Counted from the first letter of the stretch, positions 18,016-27,862 are shown. The stretch is DNA of 64,000 nt from Sulfitobacter marinus (GCF_900116285.1 NZ_FPAJ01000006.1:1-64000), one strand, 5' to 3'. The notes: a model not told the origin generated them from the letters alone. A program made the numbers and translations.

Positions 18016-18993
18016 TTATGCAGTCTGATCAATCAACCGCTGGCGCGCCGCTGCGTATTCTGTCGCAAAACGCTCAACCAGCTCCGCGGCGGGGACCACT
18101 GACTTAACAGCGCCAATGCCCTGACCCGCGCCCCAAATCTCTTTCCAGCTTTTGGGTTTTTCACGGTCGGTCCCAAAATTCATATTCGACGGGTCCGACC
18201 GCTCAAGGTTGTTCGGGTCCATGCCTTGCGCCTCGATCGACGGCTTGAGGTAGTTGCCCCAGACGCCGGTGAACAGATCGGAATACACAATATCAGATGC
18301 GCCCGAATCCGCGATCATCTGTTTGTAGCGTTCATCCGCATTCGCTTCTTTGGTCGCAATAAACGCCGACCCGGCATATCCACCATCAGCGCCCATAGCC
18401 TGCGCCGCCAGCAAACTGGCACCGCTTGCAATAGCGCCTGACAAGAACAACGGCCCATCAAACCATTCGCGAATTTCCTGGATCAAGGCCAGCGGCGACA
18501 ACGCACCCGCATGCCCCCCTGCCCCAGCCGCCACAGCGATCAGGCCATCAGCCCCTTTTTCAATCGCCTTATGTGCAAAGCGGTTGTTGATCACATCGTG
18601 CAACACCACGCCGCCCGCACCATGGGCCGCATCGTTCAGCCAGTTTTGCGCACCCAGCGACGTAATCCACAAAGGCACCTCGTGCTTCACGCAAATTTCG
18701 ACATCGCGTTCCAGCCGCGCGTTCGATTTATGCACAATCTGGTTCACCGCATAGGGAGCTGCCGGATTGTCGGGGTTTGCTTGGTTGTGGCGGTCCAGCT
18801 CTTCTTTGATGCGGGTCAGCCACCGGTCCAGCTCGATCGGTTCGCCTTCGGCCTCCCGGGCATTGAGCGCCGGAAAGCTACCGACGATCCCTGCCTTACA
18901 CTGCGCGATAACCAGATCAGGGTTAGAGATGATAAACAACGGGCTGCCAATCAGCGGAATGCGCAGATTGTCGAAAATTGCGGGTAGCGTCAT
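18016..18993 (-). CDS. Nitronate monooxygenase-family FMN protein
   Basis: 325 residues with an FMN-binding TIM barrel of the nitronate monooxygenase/2-nitropropane dioxygenase family. PLIGSPLFIISNPDLVIA opens the barrel, AGAGGHAGALSPLALI near 178-193 carries the His typically used as base, and GADGGYAGSAFIATKEA near 220-236 is the phosphate-binding part. Such enzymes oxidise alkyl nitronates; related proteins act in acyl-CoA or enone metabolism. It follows the thiolase gene on the same strand by 107 bases, so it may have its own start or belong to the same operon. Confidence 0.8.
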   Translation of the reverse strand: MTLPAIFDNLRIPLIGSPLFIISNPDLVIAQCKAGIVGSFPALNAREAEGEPIELDRWLTRIKEELDRHNQANPDNPAAPYAVNQIVHKSNARLERDVEICVKHEVPLWITSLGAQNWLNDAAHGAGGVVLHDVINNRFAHKAIEKGADGLIAVAAGAGGHAGALSPLALIQEIREWFDGPLFLSGAIASGASLLAAQAMGADGGYAGSAFIATKEANADERYKQMIADSGASDIVYSDLFTGVWGNYLKPSIEAQGMDPNNLERSDPSNMNFGTDREKPKSWKEIWGAGQGIGAVKSVVPAAELVERFATEYAAARQRLIDQTA

Positions 18994-19100
18994 GGGGGTT
19001 CCTCCGGGAAGCGTTCTTTGCCCTGCAACTTGTCAGGATGCTAAAGATTTGGGAATGACAGACGTTGCGTCCCTCATCCCCTATTGGCATGATTTAGGGC

Positions 19101-20261
19101 CTAGACCGCTTCGATGATTGTGACGTTGGCGATACCGCCGCCCTCGCACATGGTTTGCAACCCGTATTTCTTGCCTTGCGCATTCAGGCTGTGCACCAGC
19201 GTCGTCATCAACCGCGCGCCGGACGCCCCCAACGGATGGCCAAGCGCAATAGCGCCGCCATTGACGTTCAGCTTCTCAGGATCGGCACCCGTGTGCTTCA
19301 GCCAAGCCATAGGGATCGGTGCAAATGCTTCGTTCACCTCGAACAGATCAATATCGTCGATCTTCATCCCCGCACGTTCCAATGCCCGGTCGGTTGCGGG
19401 CAATGGCTCTTCGAGCATGATCATCGGGTCGCCCGCCGTCACCGTCAGGTTCACAACCCGCGCCTTGGCGGTCAGGTTGTATTTCTTTAACGCGGCCTCG
19501 GACACGACCAACACGGCTGCCGCGCCATCGCAAATCTGCGACGCATTCGCGGCCGAGATCATGCCGTTCGGATCCAGCAGCTTTACGTTCGAAATAGACT
19601 CTAATGTGGCATCATCGCGAATGCCTTCGTCGCGGGTGTGCATGCCGCCTTCGACGGCAAGTGGCACGATTTCAGCATCAAACGCGCCCGCATTACTGGC
19701 CGCAGTGGCCCGCCGGTGGCTTTCCAAGGCAAAGCTATCCAGCTCTTCGCGGTTAAAGCCGTGTTTTTGCGCGACCATCTCGGCCCCGATAAACTGGCTA
19801 AAGTTCTTGGTACCATAGCGTTCGGCGATACGGTCACTGAAAGGCCCCTCACCCAAACCTGCCTTGGCGTGCAAAGTCACGTTCGACATCATCGGAACGC
19901 GCGTCATGCTTTCGACACCCATGGCAACGACAACATCTTGCGTGCCCGACATCACCGCTTGCGCGGCGAATTGCACCGCCTGTTGCGAACTGCCACATTG
20001 CCGGTCGATCGTCACGGCAGGCACAGATTGCGGAAGCTTTGATGCGAGGACGCAATTCCGCCCGAACGCGAAGGATTGCTCACCCGCCTGCGTCACACAG
20101 CCGACGATCACATCGTCGATGACCCCGCCTTCAATGCCACTGCGTTCAACCAGCGCATTCAGCACCTCGGCACCCAGATTTGCCGGGTGCCAATCGCGCA
20201 ATGCCCCGCCACGGCGCCCGCCAGCGGTGCGAACAGTTTCAACGATATATGCGTCTGCCAT
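19101..20261 (-). CDS. Acetyl-CoA C-acyltransferase (thiolase)
   Basis: 386 residues, full length. The acylation Cys is in DRQCGSSQQ near residue 88, the catalytic His in ALGHPLGASGARL near 343, and the second Cys in MCEGGGIAN near 374. It performs thiolytic cleavage of 3-ketoacyl-CoA, or the reverse. It is followed downstream by the nitronate monooxygenase-like gene and preceded by an SDR 26 bases away. With that SDR it gives the last two steps of beta-oxidation. A second thiolase lies at the left edge of the window, so the two likely serve different substrates. Confidence 0.9.
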   Translation of the reverse strand: MADAYIVETVRTAGGRRGGALRDWHPANLGAEVLNALVERSGIEGGVIDDVIVGCVTQAGEQSFAFGRNCVLASKLPQSVPAVTIDRQCGSSQQAVQFAAQAVMSGTQDVVVAMGVESMTRVPMMSNVTLHAKAGLGEGPFSDRIAERYGTKNFSQFIGAEMVAQKHGFNREELDSFALESHRRATAASNAGAFDAEIVPLAVEGGMHTRDEGIRDDATLESISNVKLLDPNGMISAANASQICDGAAAVLVVSEAALKKYNLTAKARVVNLTVTAGDPMIMLEEPLPATDRALERAGMKIDDIDLFEVNEAFAPIPMAWLKHTGADPEKLNVNGGAIALGHPLGASGARLMTTLVHSLNAQGKKYGLQTMCEGGGIANVTIIEAV

Positions 20262-20287
20262 TGTTATTCCCCTCCCGGAAACGGATA

Positions 20288-21049
20288 TTATTTTGGTGCC
20301 ATACGGATCGCGCCATCAATACGGATCGTTTCCCCGTTCAGCATTGGATTATCGATAATCGCGCCCACCATTTTTGCGTATTCCGATGGGTCACCCAACC
20401 GGCTTGGGAACGGCACCTGTGCGCCCAGCGACGTTTGCGCCTCTTCGGGCAGGCTGGCCAGCAGGGGCGTCAGGAACAGACCCGGTGCGATTGTCATCAC
20501 GCGGATGCCATAGCGCGCCAGCTCGCGGGCAATCGGCAAGGTCATGCCCACAATCCCACCCTTGGACGCGGCATAGGCGGCTTGTCCGATTTGCCCGTCG
20601 AATGCTGCGACCGAGGCCGTGTTGATGATCACGCCGCGTTCTTCCCCGATGGGGTCGGCCTTGTGCAGCGCCGCTGCGAATTTCGACAAGACGTTGAAAG
20701 ACCCCAAAAGATTGACGTTGATGACACCGGCAAAGCTGTCCAGCGGCAGCGCGGCGCCTTCGCGGCTCACAACCTTGGCCGGTGGCCCGATGCCGGCACA
20801 GTTTACCAAGATACGCGCTTTGCCATGCACGCCTTCTGCATCTGCAATCGCGGTCGCCACGGCGTCTTCATCCGTCACATTTACCTTGAAAAAGGTGCCA
20901 CCGATCTCGGCGGCTTTGGCCTCTCCCATGTCTGAATTCATGTCAAATATCGCAACCTTGGCACCCGCCTTGGCCAGCATTTCAGCGGTCGCACCGCCCA
21001 AACCAGATGCGCCGCCGGTTACAATCGCCGCCTGTCCTTGAAGTTCCAT
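20288..21049 (-). CDS. 3-hydroxyacyl-CoA dehydrogenase, type-2 (HSD10-like) SDR
   Basis: 253 residues of the HSD10 branch of SDRs: TGGASGLGGATAEML near residues 11-25, NCAGI near 88, catalytic YAASK near 162 and the family-typical IAPGLFLTPLL near 182. These NAD-dependent enzymes oxidise (3S)-hydroxyacyl-CoA, including branched 2-methyl-3-hydroxybutyryl-CoA, and some hydroxysteroids. It heads the unit SDR, thiolase, nitronate monooxygenase-like protein. Confidence 0.85.
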   Translation of the reverse strand: MELQGQAAIVTGGASGLGGATAEMLAKAGAKVAIFDMNSDMGEAKAAEIGGTFFKVNVTDEDAVATAIADAEGVHGKARILVNCAGIGPPAKVVSREGAALPLDSFAGVINVNLLGSFNVLSKFAAALHKADPIGEERGVIINTASVAAFDGQIGQAAYAASKGGIVGMTLPIARELARYGIRVMTIAPGLFLTPLLASLPEEAQTSLGAQVPFPSRLGDPSEYAKMVGAIIDNPMLNGETIRIDGAIRMAPK

Positions 21050-21169
21050 AGTCTGTCTTCCCCCTGGCAGCCTGCGCCGCCCCCGTTTTTGAATTTCACG
21101 GGAATGTTGCGCGGAGCGCGGGGGAATTCAATCGAAAAGCCGGAAAGATGCAGAATATGTCGCAGCCCG

Positions 21170-22450
21170 TTACTGCGTTACCTTGGCACCTTGGGAAATC
21201 GTAGGAGATGCATTGTTCAGCTGCTCAATCGCAAAACCAGCCGCGGCTTTGTATCTTGCCATAAAGGCGTTGCGCTCTTCCTCGGGGACCACATCATTAA
21301 TGTCGGTAAAGACCCCTGCGCAGCGATCATTCACCATATTCAACAGGCCAAACGGCCCTGCCCCGCGGTTGCGCAAGATCAGCTCTGACACAGGGCCACA
21401 AAGCGCGTCATCATATGCTTTCAACGCGGCGGGTGTCACACCGTGTTCCAGCATCAGCACCCCGATGGTCCGGGCATCGATGATTGCTTGGCTGGCTCCG
21501 TTTGACCCGGTCGGATACATCGCGTGGGCAGCGTCCCCCATCAACGCCACAGACCCATCGACCCAAGTTTCAACCGGATCACGGTCGATCATCGGGTTTT
21601 CATAGGCAATTTCGGCGCCGTTCAGTAAGGCAGGTACATCAAGCCAGTCATATGTCCAGCCCTCGAAATGATGGATGAAATCAGATACTTTGGCGGGCTT
21701 GTACCAGCCGCTTTTGCGCTCTTCGGTTTCGTCAAAGGTCACTTCGGCGATCCAATTGATATCGGCATAGCCCTGATCATCCACCTGCGAAATCGGATAG
21801 ATCACCATGCGTTGCAGATGCGTGCCCAGCCCAATAAAGGACGAGCCCGTCCGGCTGGGTTTTGCCCGCGTCGTGCCGCGCCACATCAAGGCGCCGCCCC
21901 AATGGATCGGCGGCTGATCGGGGTGCATCTGCGCACGGATTGCTGAATGAATACCATCTGCCCCAATCAGCAACGTGCCTGTTTCAACGCTCTCGCGACC
22001 ACCGGCCTGCGAGATCTGCGCGCTGACAGTCCCGTCTTCATTCTGGATATATCCGGTAACCTTTGCCCCTAATTGCACAGCATCACGGCCCGCCCGTGCG
22101 ATCAGCGTGTCGTACATCAGCATATGCAGCTTGCCCCGATGCGCTGCATATTGCGGCCAGTGATAGCCCGCCTCGGTCCCACGCGGTTCGGCGTAGATTT
22201 CCTGCCCCTGCTGCCCGACCAAGGCCCATTCACGAGCTGGCAACCCGACCTGATCCAGATCGGCGGCGGTGATGCCCATATCAAACAATTCCCGCACGGC
22301 GTTTGGCTGAATATTGATCCCGACGCCCAAGGGTTTCAATTCACGCACCGATTCAAACACAGTGCAGCGCACGCCAATCTGATCAAGCGTAAGGGCAAGG
22401 GCCAGCCCACCAATGCCACCACCAGCGATCAAGACATGGGGTTGGGACAT
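21170..22450 (-). CDS. FAD-dependent monooxygenase, salicylate/3-hydroxybenzoate 6-hydroxylase-like
   Basis: 426 residues of the group A flavoprotein hydroxylases. The FAD-binding GxGxxG is at GGGIGGLALAL near residues 10-20, and the second FAD motif is GDAAHAMYPTGSNGASQAI near 304-322. Similar proteins hydroxylate aromatic acids using NAD(P)H and oxygen. It lies 42 bases downstream of the MarR gene on the same strand and is probably co-regulated with the divergent monooxygenase at 23021. The aromatic substrate cannot be fixed from sequence. Confidence 0.85.
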   Translation of the reverse strand: MSQPHVLIAGGGIGGLALALTLDQIGVRCTVFESVRELKPLGVGINIQPNAVRELFDMGITAADLDQVGLPAREWALVGQQGQEIYAEPRGTEAGYHWPQYAAHRGKLHMLMYDTLIARAGRDAVQLGAKVTGYIQNEDGTVSAQISQAGGRESVETGTLLIGADGIHSAIRAQMHPDQPPIHWGGALMWRGTTRAKPSRTGSSFIGLGTHLQRMVIYPISQVDDQGYADINWIAEVTFDETEERKSGWYKPAKVSDFIHHFEGWTYDWLDVPALLNGAEIAYENPMIDRDPVETWVDGSVALMGDAAHAMYPTGSNGASQAIIDARTIGVLMLEHGVTPAALKAYDDALCGPVSELILRNRGAGPFGLLNMVNDRCAGVFTDINDVVPEEERNAFMARYKAAAGFAIEQLNNASPTISQGAKVTQ

Positions 22451-22492
22451 AATACTTACCGCCTTTGAAAAAATTTAAGATGTGTTAGCAGA

Positions 22493-22936
22493 TCACCGCG
22501 ACGGGTCAAACCCACCCTCAACCGCCACCGCCTTGGCGGCCAATGCGATAAACTGCGCACACTCCGCATCCGACAGCCCGCTCAGGATATTCCCCTGCAA
22601 CGCGCTGATAATCGGCGCGGCCTTTTGCAAAACCGCCCGCCCCCGTCCGGTCAGCGCGACCCGCCGTGCGCGTTTATCCTCGGGGTTGATGCTGCGGGTG
22701 ACCCAGCCTTTACGCTCCAGCCGGTCAACGACGCCGCCAATGGTGGCCCGATCATAGGCGATATGATGCGCAAGACGCGCCTGATCGATGCCGGGCGCTT
22801 CGTGGATCGTCTGCAACGCCGCGAACTGCACCGACGTCATATCGATACCCGCAGCTTTCATCTGCTCGGAAAACGTGGCGGTCGAAAGCTGATGCAACCG
22901 CCGAATCAAATGGCCGGGCATGGCGTTTATGGGCAT
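22493..22936 (-). CDS. MarR-family regulator, MobR-like
   Basis: 147 residues from the ATG at 22936 behind GAGGTG; a longer frame to 22969 would cover the operator. The winged helix has the recognition segment IAYDRATIGGVVDRLERKGW and the wing NPEDKRARRVALTGRG. Divergently placed next to a phenol hydroxylase-like gene, it matches the layout of mobR-mobA in Comamonas, where MobR represses 3-hydroxybenzoate 4-hydroxylase. Two nearly identical operators lie between the genes (22951-22970 and 22995-23014). Ligand inferred to be a hydroxylated aromatic acid. Confidence 0.85.
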   Translation of the reverse strand: MPINAMPGHLIRRLHQLSTATFSEQMKAAGIDMTSVQFAALQTIHEAPGIDQARLAHHIAYDRATIGGVVDRLERKGWVTRSINPEDKRARRVALTGRGRAVLQKAAPIISALQGNILSGLSDAECAQFIALAAKAVAVEGGFDPSR

Positions 22937-22950
22937 GTGACACCTCGAAT

Positions 22951-22970
22951 TAATATGCATACTTACCATA
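22951..22970 (-). promoter_or_regulatory. MarR operator copy 1
   Basis: Read on the minus strand the site is TATGGTAAGTATGCATATTA. It matches the plus-strand site at 22995-23014 in 16 of 20 positions, in inverted orientation. Its core ATGCAT is palindromic. It lies 14 bases before the MarR start, a position suited to autorepression. Confidence 0.6.
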
Positions 22971-22994
22971 TTGACGTCGGCGCGAAAGACCCCT

Positions 22995-23014
22995 TATAGT
23001 AAGTACACTTATTA
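22995..23014 (+). promoter_or_regulatory. MarR operator copy 2
   Basis: TATAGTAAGTACACTTATTA, with inverted arms AAGT/ACTT, matches the site at 22951-22970 in 16 of 20 positions in the opposite orientation. It ends 6 bases before the start of the monooxygenase gene, where a bound repressor would block transcription or early elongation. Confidence 0.6.
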
Positions 23015-23020
23015 AATTGG

Positions 23021-24904
23021 ATGTTCCTAATGCAATATCACCTAAATGGCTTTCGCACCGGCAACCCAGACGTAGCAGCCCCCACCGGCACCGGCCATTC
23101 CTCCGCACCGCCCGCGCGGGTTGACGTTCTGATCGTTGGGTGTGGCCCTGCCGGGCTAACCCTTGCCGCGCAGCTATCTGCGTTTAGCGATATATCGACC
23201 TGCATTATTGACCAGAAATCCGGCCCTTTGCAGATGGGACAGGCCGATGGCATTGCCTGCCGCTCGGTCGAGATGTTCGAAGCGTTCGGGTTCTCCGAAC
23301 GTGTGCTGCGCGAAGCCTATTGGGTGAATGAAACGACATTCTGGAAACCAGACCCCGCACAGCCAGATCACATCGCCCGCAGTGGCCGCATCCAAGACAC
23401 CGAACCGGGTCTTTCGGAAATGCCTCATGCGATCCTAAGTCAAGCGCGGGTGCATGATTTCTATCTTGATGTGATGCGGCAGGGCCCCCGTCGGTTAGAG
23501 CCGCATTATGATCGCAAATTCATCAGCCTGACCCGCGATAATGACGCAGAATACCCCGTAACTGTGATTGTTGAATATATGCCCGATGGTGCGGACCCTG
23601 TCATTGAGACAATCCATGCCCGTTATGTCATCGGCTGCGATGGTGCGCGCAGCGGGGTGCGCCGGGCGATTGGGCGCGATCTGACCGGCGACGCGGCCAA
23701 TCAGGCATGGGGCGTTATGGATGTGCTGGTCGAAACAGACTTTCCCGATATCCGACTGAAATCCGTGATCCATTCAGCCACCGAAGGCTCCGTTCTGATC
23801 ATCCCGCGCGAAGGCGGTTATCTTGTGCGCCTGTATATCGAGCTGGACAAGCTGAACCCGGATGAACGCGTCTCGCAGAAAAACATCACCGCGCCGCAAC
23901 TGATCGCCGCCGCGCAGCGGATCATGGCACCCTATACGTTGGAGGTGAAGGAAATTGCGTGGTGGTCCGTTTACGAGATCGGCCAACGTCTGTGCGACCA
24001 GTTTGATGATGCTGACGATGGCACCGACCCACGGGTGTTTATCGCCGGCGATGCCGGTCACACCCACAGCCCCAAAGCGGGGCAAGGCATGAATGTCTCG
24101 ATGGGCGATGCCTTTAATCTGGGCTGGAAACTGGCGTCGGTGTTGCGCGGGCAATCTGCCCCTTCACTTTTGCACAGCTACTCGGCTGAGCGTCAGGCCA
24201 TCGCGCAGGAGTTGATCGATTTTGACCGTGCCTTTGCCAAGATGTTCAGCGCGCGGCCTAAGACAGCGCAGGATGCCGGGCAAGACACCGTAGATCCGGC
24301 AGAATTTCAGCGCTATTTCCAAAAACAGGGGCGCTTTACCGCCGGAACCTCCGTGCATTATGGCCCCTCCGCCCTGACCAGCGACGCACGGCACCAAAAT
24401 CTGGCAAAAGGTCTGGTTGTCGGCATGCGTTTTCCTTCGGCACCCGTGATCCGCGTCGCAGATGCAAAACCGGTGCATCTGGGGCATATGTTAAAGGCGG
24501 ATGGCCGCTGGCGCATTCTGGCCTTCGCTGGAGAAGACGGCGATTTACAGGCCCTATGCAGCTATTTAGGGTCTAAATCCTCGCTCATTGTCAAAGTGAC
24601 GCCCGATGGCGCTGATATCGATTCCGTTATTGATCTGCGGACCATTTATCAAACCCCGCACCGCGACATTGACTTGCGCAGTTTGCCCGCGTTGCTGCTG
24701 CCCCGGAAGGGCAAACACCAGCTTACGGATTATGAAAAAGTTTTCAGCGTTGATCCCTCCTCCGATATCTTCACGCTACGCGACATCGACAGGAAAAACG
24801 GGTGCATCGTGATCGTGCGGCCGGATCAGTACATCGCTGAAATCCTGCCCTTGAACGCATATTCCGAACTGTCGGAATTCTTTGAAACGGCTCTGACTTC
24901 TTAA
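23021..24904 (+). CDS. Phenol 2-monooxygenase-family flavoprotein, 3-hydroxybenzoate 4-hydroxylase (MobA)-like
   Basis: 627 residues, close to MobA-type enzymes of about 640. The FAD GxGxxG motif is at VGCGPAGLTLAAQL near residues 38-51, CDGARSGVRRAIG near 208 is the NADPH/FAD DG motif, and GDAGHTHSPKAGQGMNVS near 343-360 is the second FAD motif. The C-terminal ~170 residues form the thioredoxin-like domain typical of phenol hydroxylases. It hydroxylates a phenolic ring ortho to an OH. Start 23021 or 23030 (both ATG); neither has a clear ribosome site. Divergent from the MarR gene, whose operators flank it. Confidence 0.85.
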   Translation: MFLMQYHLNGFRTGNPDVAAPTGTGHSSAPPARVDVLIVGCGPAGLTLAAQLSAFSDISTCIIDQKSGPLQMGQADGIACRSVEMFEAFGFSERVLREAYWVNETTFWKPDPAQPDHIARSGRIQDTEPGLSEMPHAILSQARVHDFYLDVMRQGPRRLEPHYDRKFISLTRDNDAEYPVTVIVEYMPDGADPVIETIHARYVIGCDGARSGVRRAIGRDLTGDAANQAWGVMDVLVETDFPDIRLKSVIHSATEGSVLIIPREGGYLVRLYIELDKLNPDERVSQKNITAPQLIAAAQRIMAPYTLEVKEIAWWSVYEIGQRLCDQFDDADDGTDPRVFIAGDAGHTHSPKAGQGMNVSMGDAFNLGWKLASVLRGQSAPSLLHSYSAERQAIAQELIDFDRAFAKMFSARPKTAQDAGQDTVDPAEFQRYFQKQGRFTAGTSVHYGPSALTSDARHQNLAKGLVVGMRFPSAPVIRVADAKPVHLGHMLKADGRWRILAFAGEDGDLQALCSYLGSKSSLIVKVTPDGADIDSVIDLRTIYQTPHRDIDLRSLPALLLPRKGKHQLTDYEKVFSVDPSSDIFTLRDIDRKNGCIVIVRPDQYIAEILPLNAYSELSEFFETALTS

Positions 24905-24909
24905 CTTCG

Positions 24910-26040
24910 TCACGCCGGTTTTTGCGCCAATTGCCATTTGATCCGCGCGAACCCCATTTGCAGCGCAAGACCTACGAAAACAAATCCCATGTCAAAAATC
25001 CAGGGGTCGTAAATCAACGCCGCTTTGATCGACTGGCCCAAGATAGACAACACGGTCCCAAGCGCGAAACAAGCCAGGCCAAACCGCCCCATCAACTCAA
25101 CGGGCCAGACCCAACGGCTTGCCGATAGGCGCAGAACCCAGGTTTGCGTCGACAGAAAATAGACCAGCGCCAAAAGGTGCAGCAAACGCGGCGCGGCAAG
25201 GAAGGTTTTGTCGAAACTTGTGATGTAGAAGGGAAACCCGTGGTCGCGCAGGAACGACAGCCCGGCCCGACCGTAGAACTGAACGATATCGATTTTCATC
25301 CACGCCAGAACAAAGATCAAAAACGCCAGCGACAGCCATTTCGCCCAGGCGACATTCGGCACAAGCCGTCTGCCGGATTTCAGCCGCATCCCCGTGGCCA
25401 AACCAATCGCGAACAGAAATTGCCACGCAAACGGGTTAAAAAACCACCCGCCTGCATTGGGAAACGCGGGGATGTTCAGCCGGGTTTCGCCAGTAACTAC
25501 CCACAACAACAACGACCCGCCCAGCATGACCCACATATTCCGCTGCGCGACCAAGATCATGGCCGGCGTCATCAGCAGCAAAGCCGCATACATCGGCAGG
25601 ATATTCAGATACCCGAACTGATGCCCCAAAGTGGCGATGCCGATGGTGGCCTGAACAGGTGCCTCAATCCACGGGGCGACATTGTTGATGCCCCACATCT
25701 TTTCAGCACCAAACCAATAAGCCGCGCCCATCATAATCGCCAAACTGATCATAGTGATGACCAGATGCACCGAATACAGCGTCCAGGCGCGACCCCAGCA
25801 TTTGGCCACGGCGCGCCAAAGCGGCAGGCGTACAAATGCCATCGGATAGGCCAAACCAGCCGCCATGCCTGACATAAACACAAACCCCTCGGCCGCGTCG
25901 GAAAAGCCGAAGGTACGGTTTGTAAAAACCTCGAGCGGGTTGCCCGGCACATGGTTGATGAAAATCATCACCAGCGCCAAGCCGCGAAAGAAATCAAGAC
26001 GCGGGTCGCGTGCGGACGCAGGGTGGCCGACTGGGGTCAT
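24910..26040 (-). CDS. opgC: OpgC, succinyltransferase for osmoregulated periplasmic glucans
   Basis: 376 residues from the ATG at 26040, 13 bases after the opgH stop; the frame extends upstream inside opgH. An acyltransferase-3-like membrane protein with about 10 hydrophobic segments. The N-terminal RDPRLDFFRGLALVMIFINHVPGN is the OpgC hallmark, with the His near residue 28 probably catalytic. It adds succinyl groups to periplasmic glucans made by OpgH, as in Rhodobacter sphaeroides. Last gene of the opg operon. Confidence 0.9.
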   Translation of the reverse strand: MTPVGHPASARDPRLDFFRGLALVMIFINHVPGNPLEVFTNRTFGFSDAAEGFVFMSGMAAGLAYPMAFVRLPLWRAVAKCWGRAWTLYSVHLVITMISLAIMMGAAYWFGAEKMWGINNVAPWIEAPVQATIGIATLGHQFGYLNILPMYAALLLMTPAMILVAQRNMWVMLGGSLLLWVVTGETRLNIPAFPNAGGWFFNPFAWQFLFAIGLATGMRLKSGRRLVPNVAWAKWLSLAFLIFVLAWMKIDIVQFYGRAGLSFLRDHGFPFYITSFDKTFLAAPRLLHLLALVYFLSTQTWVLRLSASRWVWPVELMGRFGLACFALGTVLSILGQSIKAALIYDPWIFDMGFVFVGLALQMGFARIKWQLAQKPA

Positions 26041-26053
26041 GGGTGCAGACACT

Positions 26054-27862
26054 TCAAGCAGGAACAGGCGCGGAATGCGCAGCGGGCGACGCGAATGAAA
26101 TCGGGGTTTGCGCCCATTGGCCCATGATCCGATGATGATCCGCAATGACACGGGGCGGCGACAACTCCTCCGGTGTAGCGAAAACCACCCCGGTCGAGGG
26201 CTGCGACGTGAACCAAATCACCACAGGGGCCGACAGCAGCGGGATACCAATCGGCAAAACCCAAAGCAGCAGGTTGGCTGCAAAACTATAGGTCAGCAAA
26301 ATGATCCCGATCCCCCAGACTTGTATCCACCACCCGGCGGCAAAGGCCTCGGACAGGGTCAACCGACCGTCGCCGCGGGTTTGCGCGGGCCAACCGCCAT
26401 CGCGCCCGCTGAGCACCTGCAGCACGGCGCGGGTTTGCCACATCAGCATGATCGGTGCGTTGATCGACGACATCACCAATTCCCGCAGCATCCCCCGCAG
26501 GGCAGTCAGCGCACCGCCAAATTGTGACACCCGCCCCCGCAAGACCGCATCCAGCAGGATCAGCACCTTGGGAAGGACCAGCAAACCAAACACACCAACC
26601 GCAACACCGACGGCTTTTGAGGTTTGATCCGACGGGAAAACCGGAAATAATTGGAAGGGTTCAGGGAAAAAATCAGGCTCAGGCGCGGTTGCCGTGGCGT
26701 ATAAATTGGACGCTAGGAACATCATCCAGAACAGCGGCGCAATATAGCTCAGGATCCCTTGGAACAGCGCGAACCGCGACCAGGTTTTCAACCCCGGCGC
26801 GGAAATCACGCGGATATGTTGCAGGTTTCCCTGACACCAACGCCGGTCGCGCTTGGCAAAGTCGATCATGTTTTCCGGCCCTTCCTCAAAGGACCCGTCA
26901 AGGTCGGGATCAACGTGCACCACCCAGCCCGCACGTGCCAAAAGCGCAGCCTCGACATAATCATGGCTCAGGATATGGCCGCCAAAGGGGGGCGGGCCAG
27001 ACAGTTCAGGAAGTGCACAGCTTTCTGCAAAAGCGCGCACACGGACCAAGGCATTGTGACCCCAGAACGCCCCCGTGGCCCCCTGCATTGCGGCCTGCCC
27101 TTGGGCAAATACCGGTGAGTAAAACCCCGCCGCGAATTGCATCGCACGGCCAAAGCGGGACCGCGCCTCGATGATCCGTGGCAAGGTCTGCAACAGCCCC
27201 AACTCTGGCGCGGCCTGCATCCGGCGCACCATTTCCGCAATGGTCGCCCCTTCCATCAAACTGTCCGCATCAAGGATCAGCGCAAAATCGTAATTCGCCC
27301 CGGAGGTTTCAAAGAAATCCTGAATATTGCCCGCCTTGCGCCCGGTGTTGCGATGGCGCCGGCGATAGAAAAACCGTTGGGCTTTACCGCCAGCTTTGCG
27401 GGCATCTTGCTGGCGATCCTCCCACAGATGCACAAACCAGCGTTCCTCCTCAGCCGCCACGGCAGCATCCTGCGTATCTGACAGGAGCGCAAAATCAAAG
27501 TAATCCGTCAGCCCAAGGCGCGCGATAGCGTCATCCATGGCGGCCACACGGGCAAAAACCGCGCCGGGATCTTCGTTATAGACGGGCATGAGGATTGCCG
27601 TGCGGGTGGTGATCGGTGTTATCATCGGGGCGGCAGGTCGGCGCATGGTAATCAGCCCCGCGACCGACTGCATCGCGCCCCAAGCCAGCCAAAACGTTGT
27701 AATAAACACCAAAGCGGCGCGCACCCCGTCGACCAGCTGATAGCCATCCGCGGCACCAAACTGTAAAAACAGCGCAGCGGCACCAGCGCCGAGGCCGATG
27801 CTCATAACCAATGAAAAGACCCGCGCCGACAGCACGTTACTCGAGAAGGATTTAGCGTTCAT
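26054..27862 (-). CDS. opgH: OpgH, glucans biosynthesis glucosyltransferase H
   Basis: 602 residues of glycosyltransferase family 2, polymerising UDP-glucose into beta-linked glucan and exporting it. Visible are two N-terminal membrane helices, LILDADSLMEG near residue 195, HDYVEAALL near 300, the polymerase motif RDRRWCQGNLQH near 340, then further membrane helices. E. coli OpgH is about 250 residues longer; the long cytoplasmic N-terminal extension is absent here, as in Rhodobacter. The start abuts the stop of the small opgI-like gene (TAG ATG). Confidence 0.92.
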   Translation of the reverse strand: MNAKSFSSNVLSARVFSLVMSIGLGAGAAALFLQFGAADGYQLVDGVRAALVFITTFWLAWGAMQSVAGLITMRRPAAPMITPITTRTAILMPVYNEDPGAVFARVAAMDDAIARLGLTDYFDFALLSDTQDAAVAAEEERWFVHLWEDRQQDARKAGGKAQRFFYRRRHRNTGRKAGNIQDFFETSGANYDFALILDADSLMEGATIAEMVRRMQAAPELGLLQTLPRIIEARSRFGRAMQFAAGFYSPVFAQGQAAMQGATGAFWGHNALVRVRAFAESCALPELSGPPPFGGHILSHDYVEAALLARAGWVVHVDPDLDGSFEEGPENMIDFAKRDRRWCQGNLQHIRVISAPGLKTWSRFALFQGILSYIAPLFWMMFLASNLYATATAPEPDFFPEPFQLFPVFPSDQTSKAVGVAVGVFGLLVLPKVLILLDAVLRGRVSQFGGALTALRGMLRELVMSSINAPIMLMWQTRAVLQVLSGRDGGWPAQTRGDGRLTLSEAFAAGWWIQVWGIGIILLTYSFAANLLLWVLPIGIPLLSAPVVIWFTSQPSTGVVFATPEELSPPRVIADHHRIMGQWAQTPISFASPAAHSAPVPA

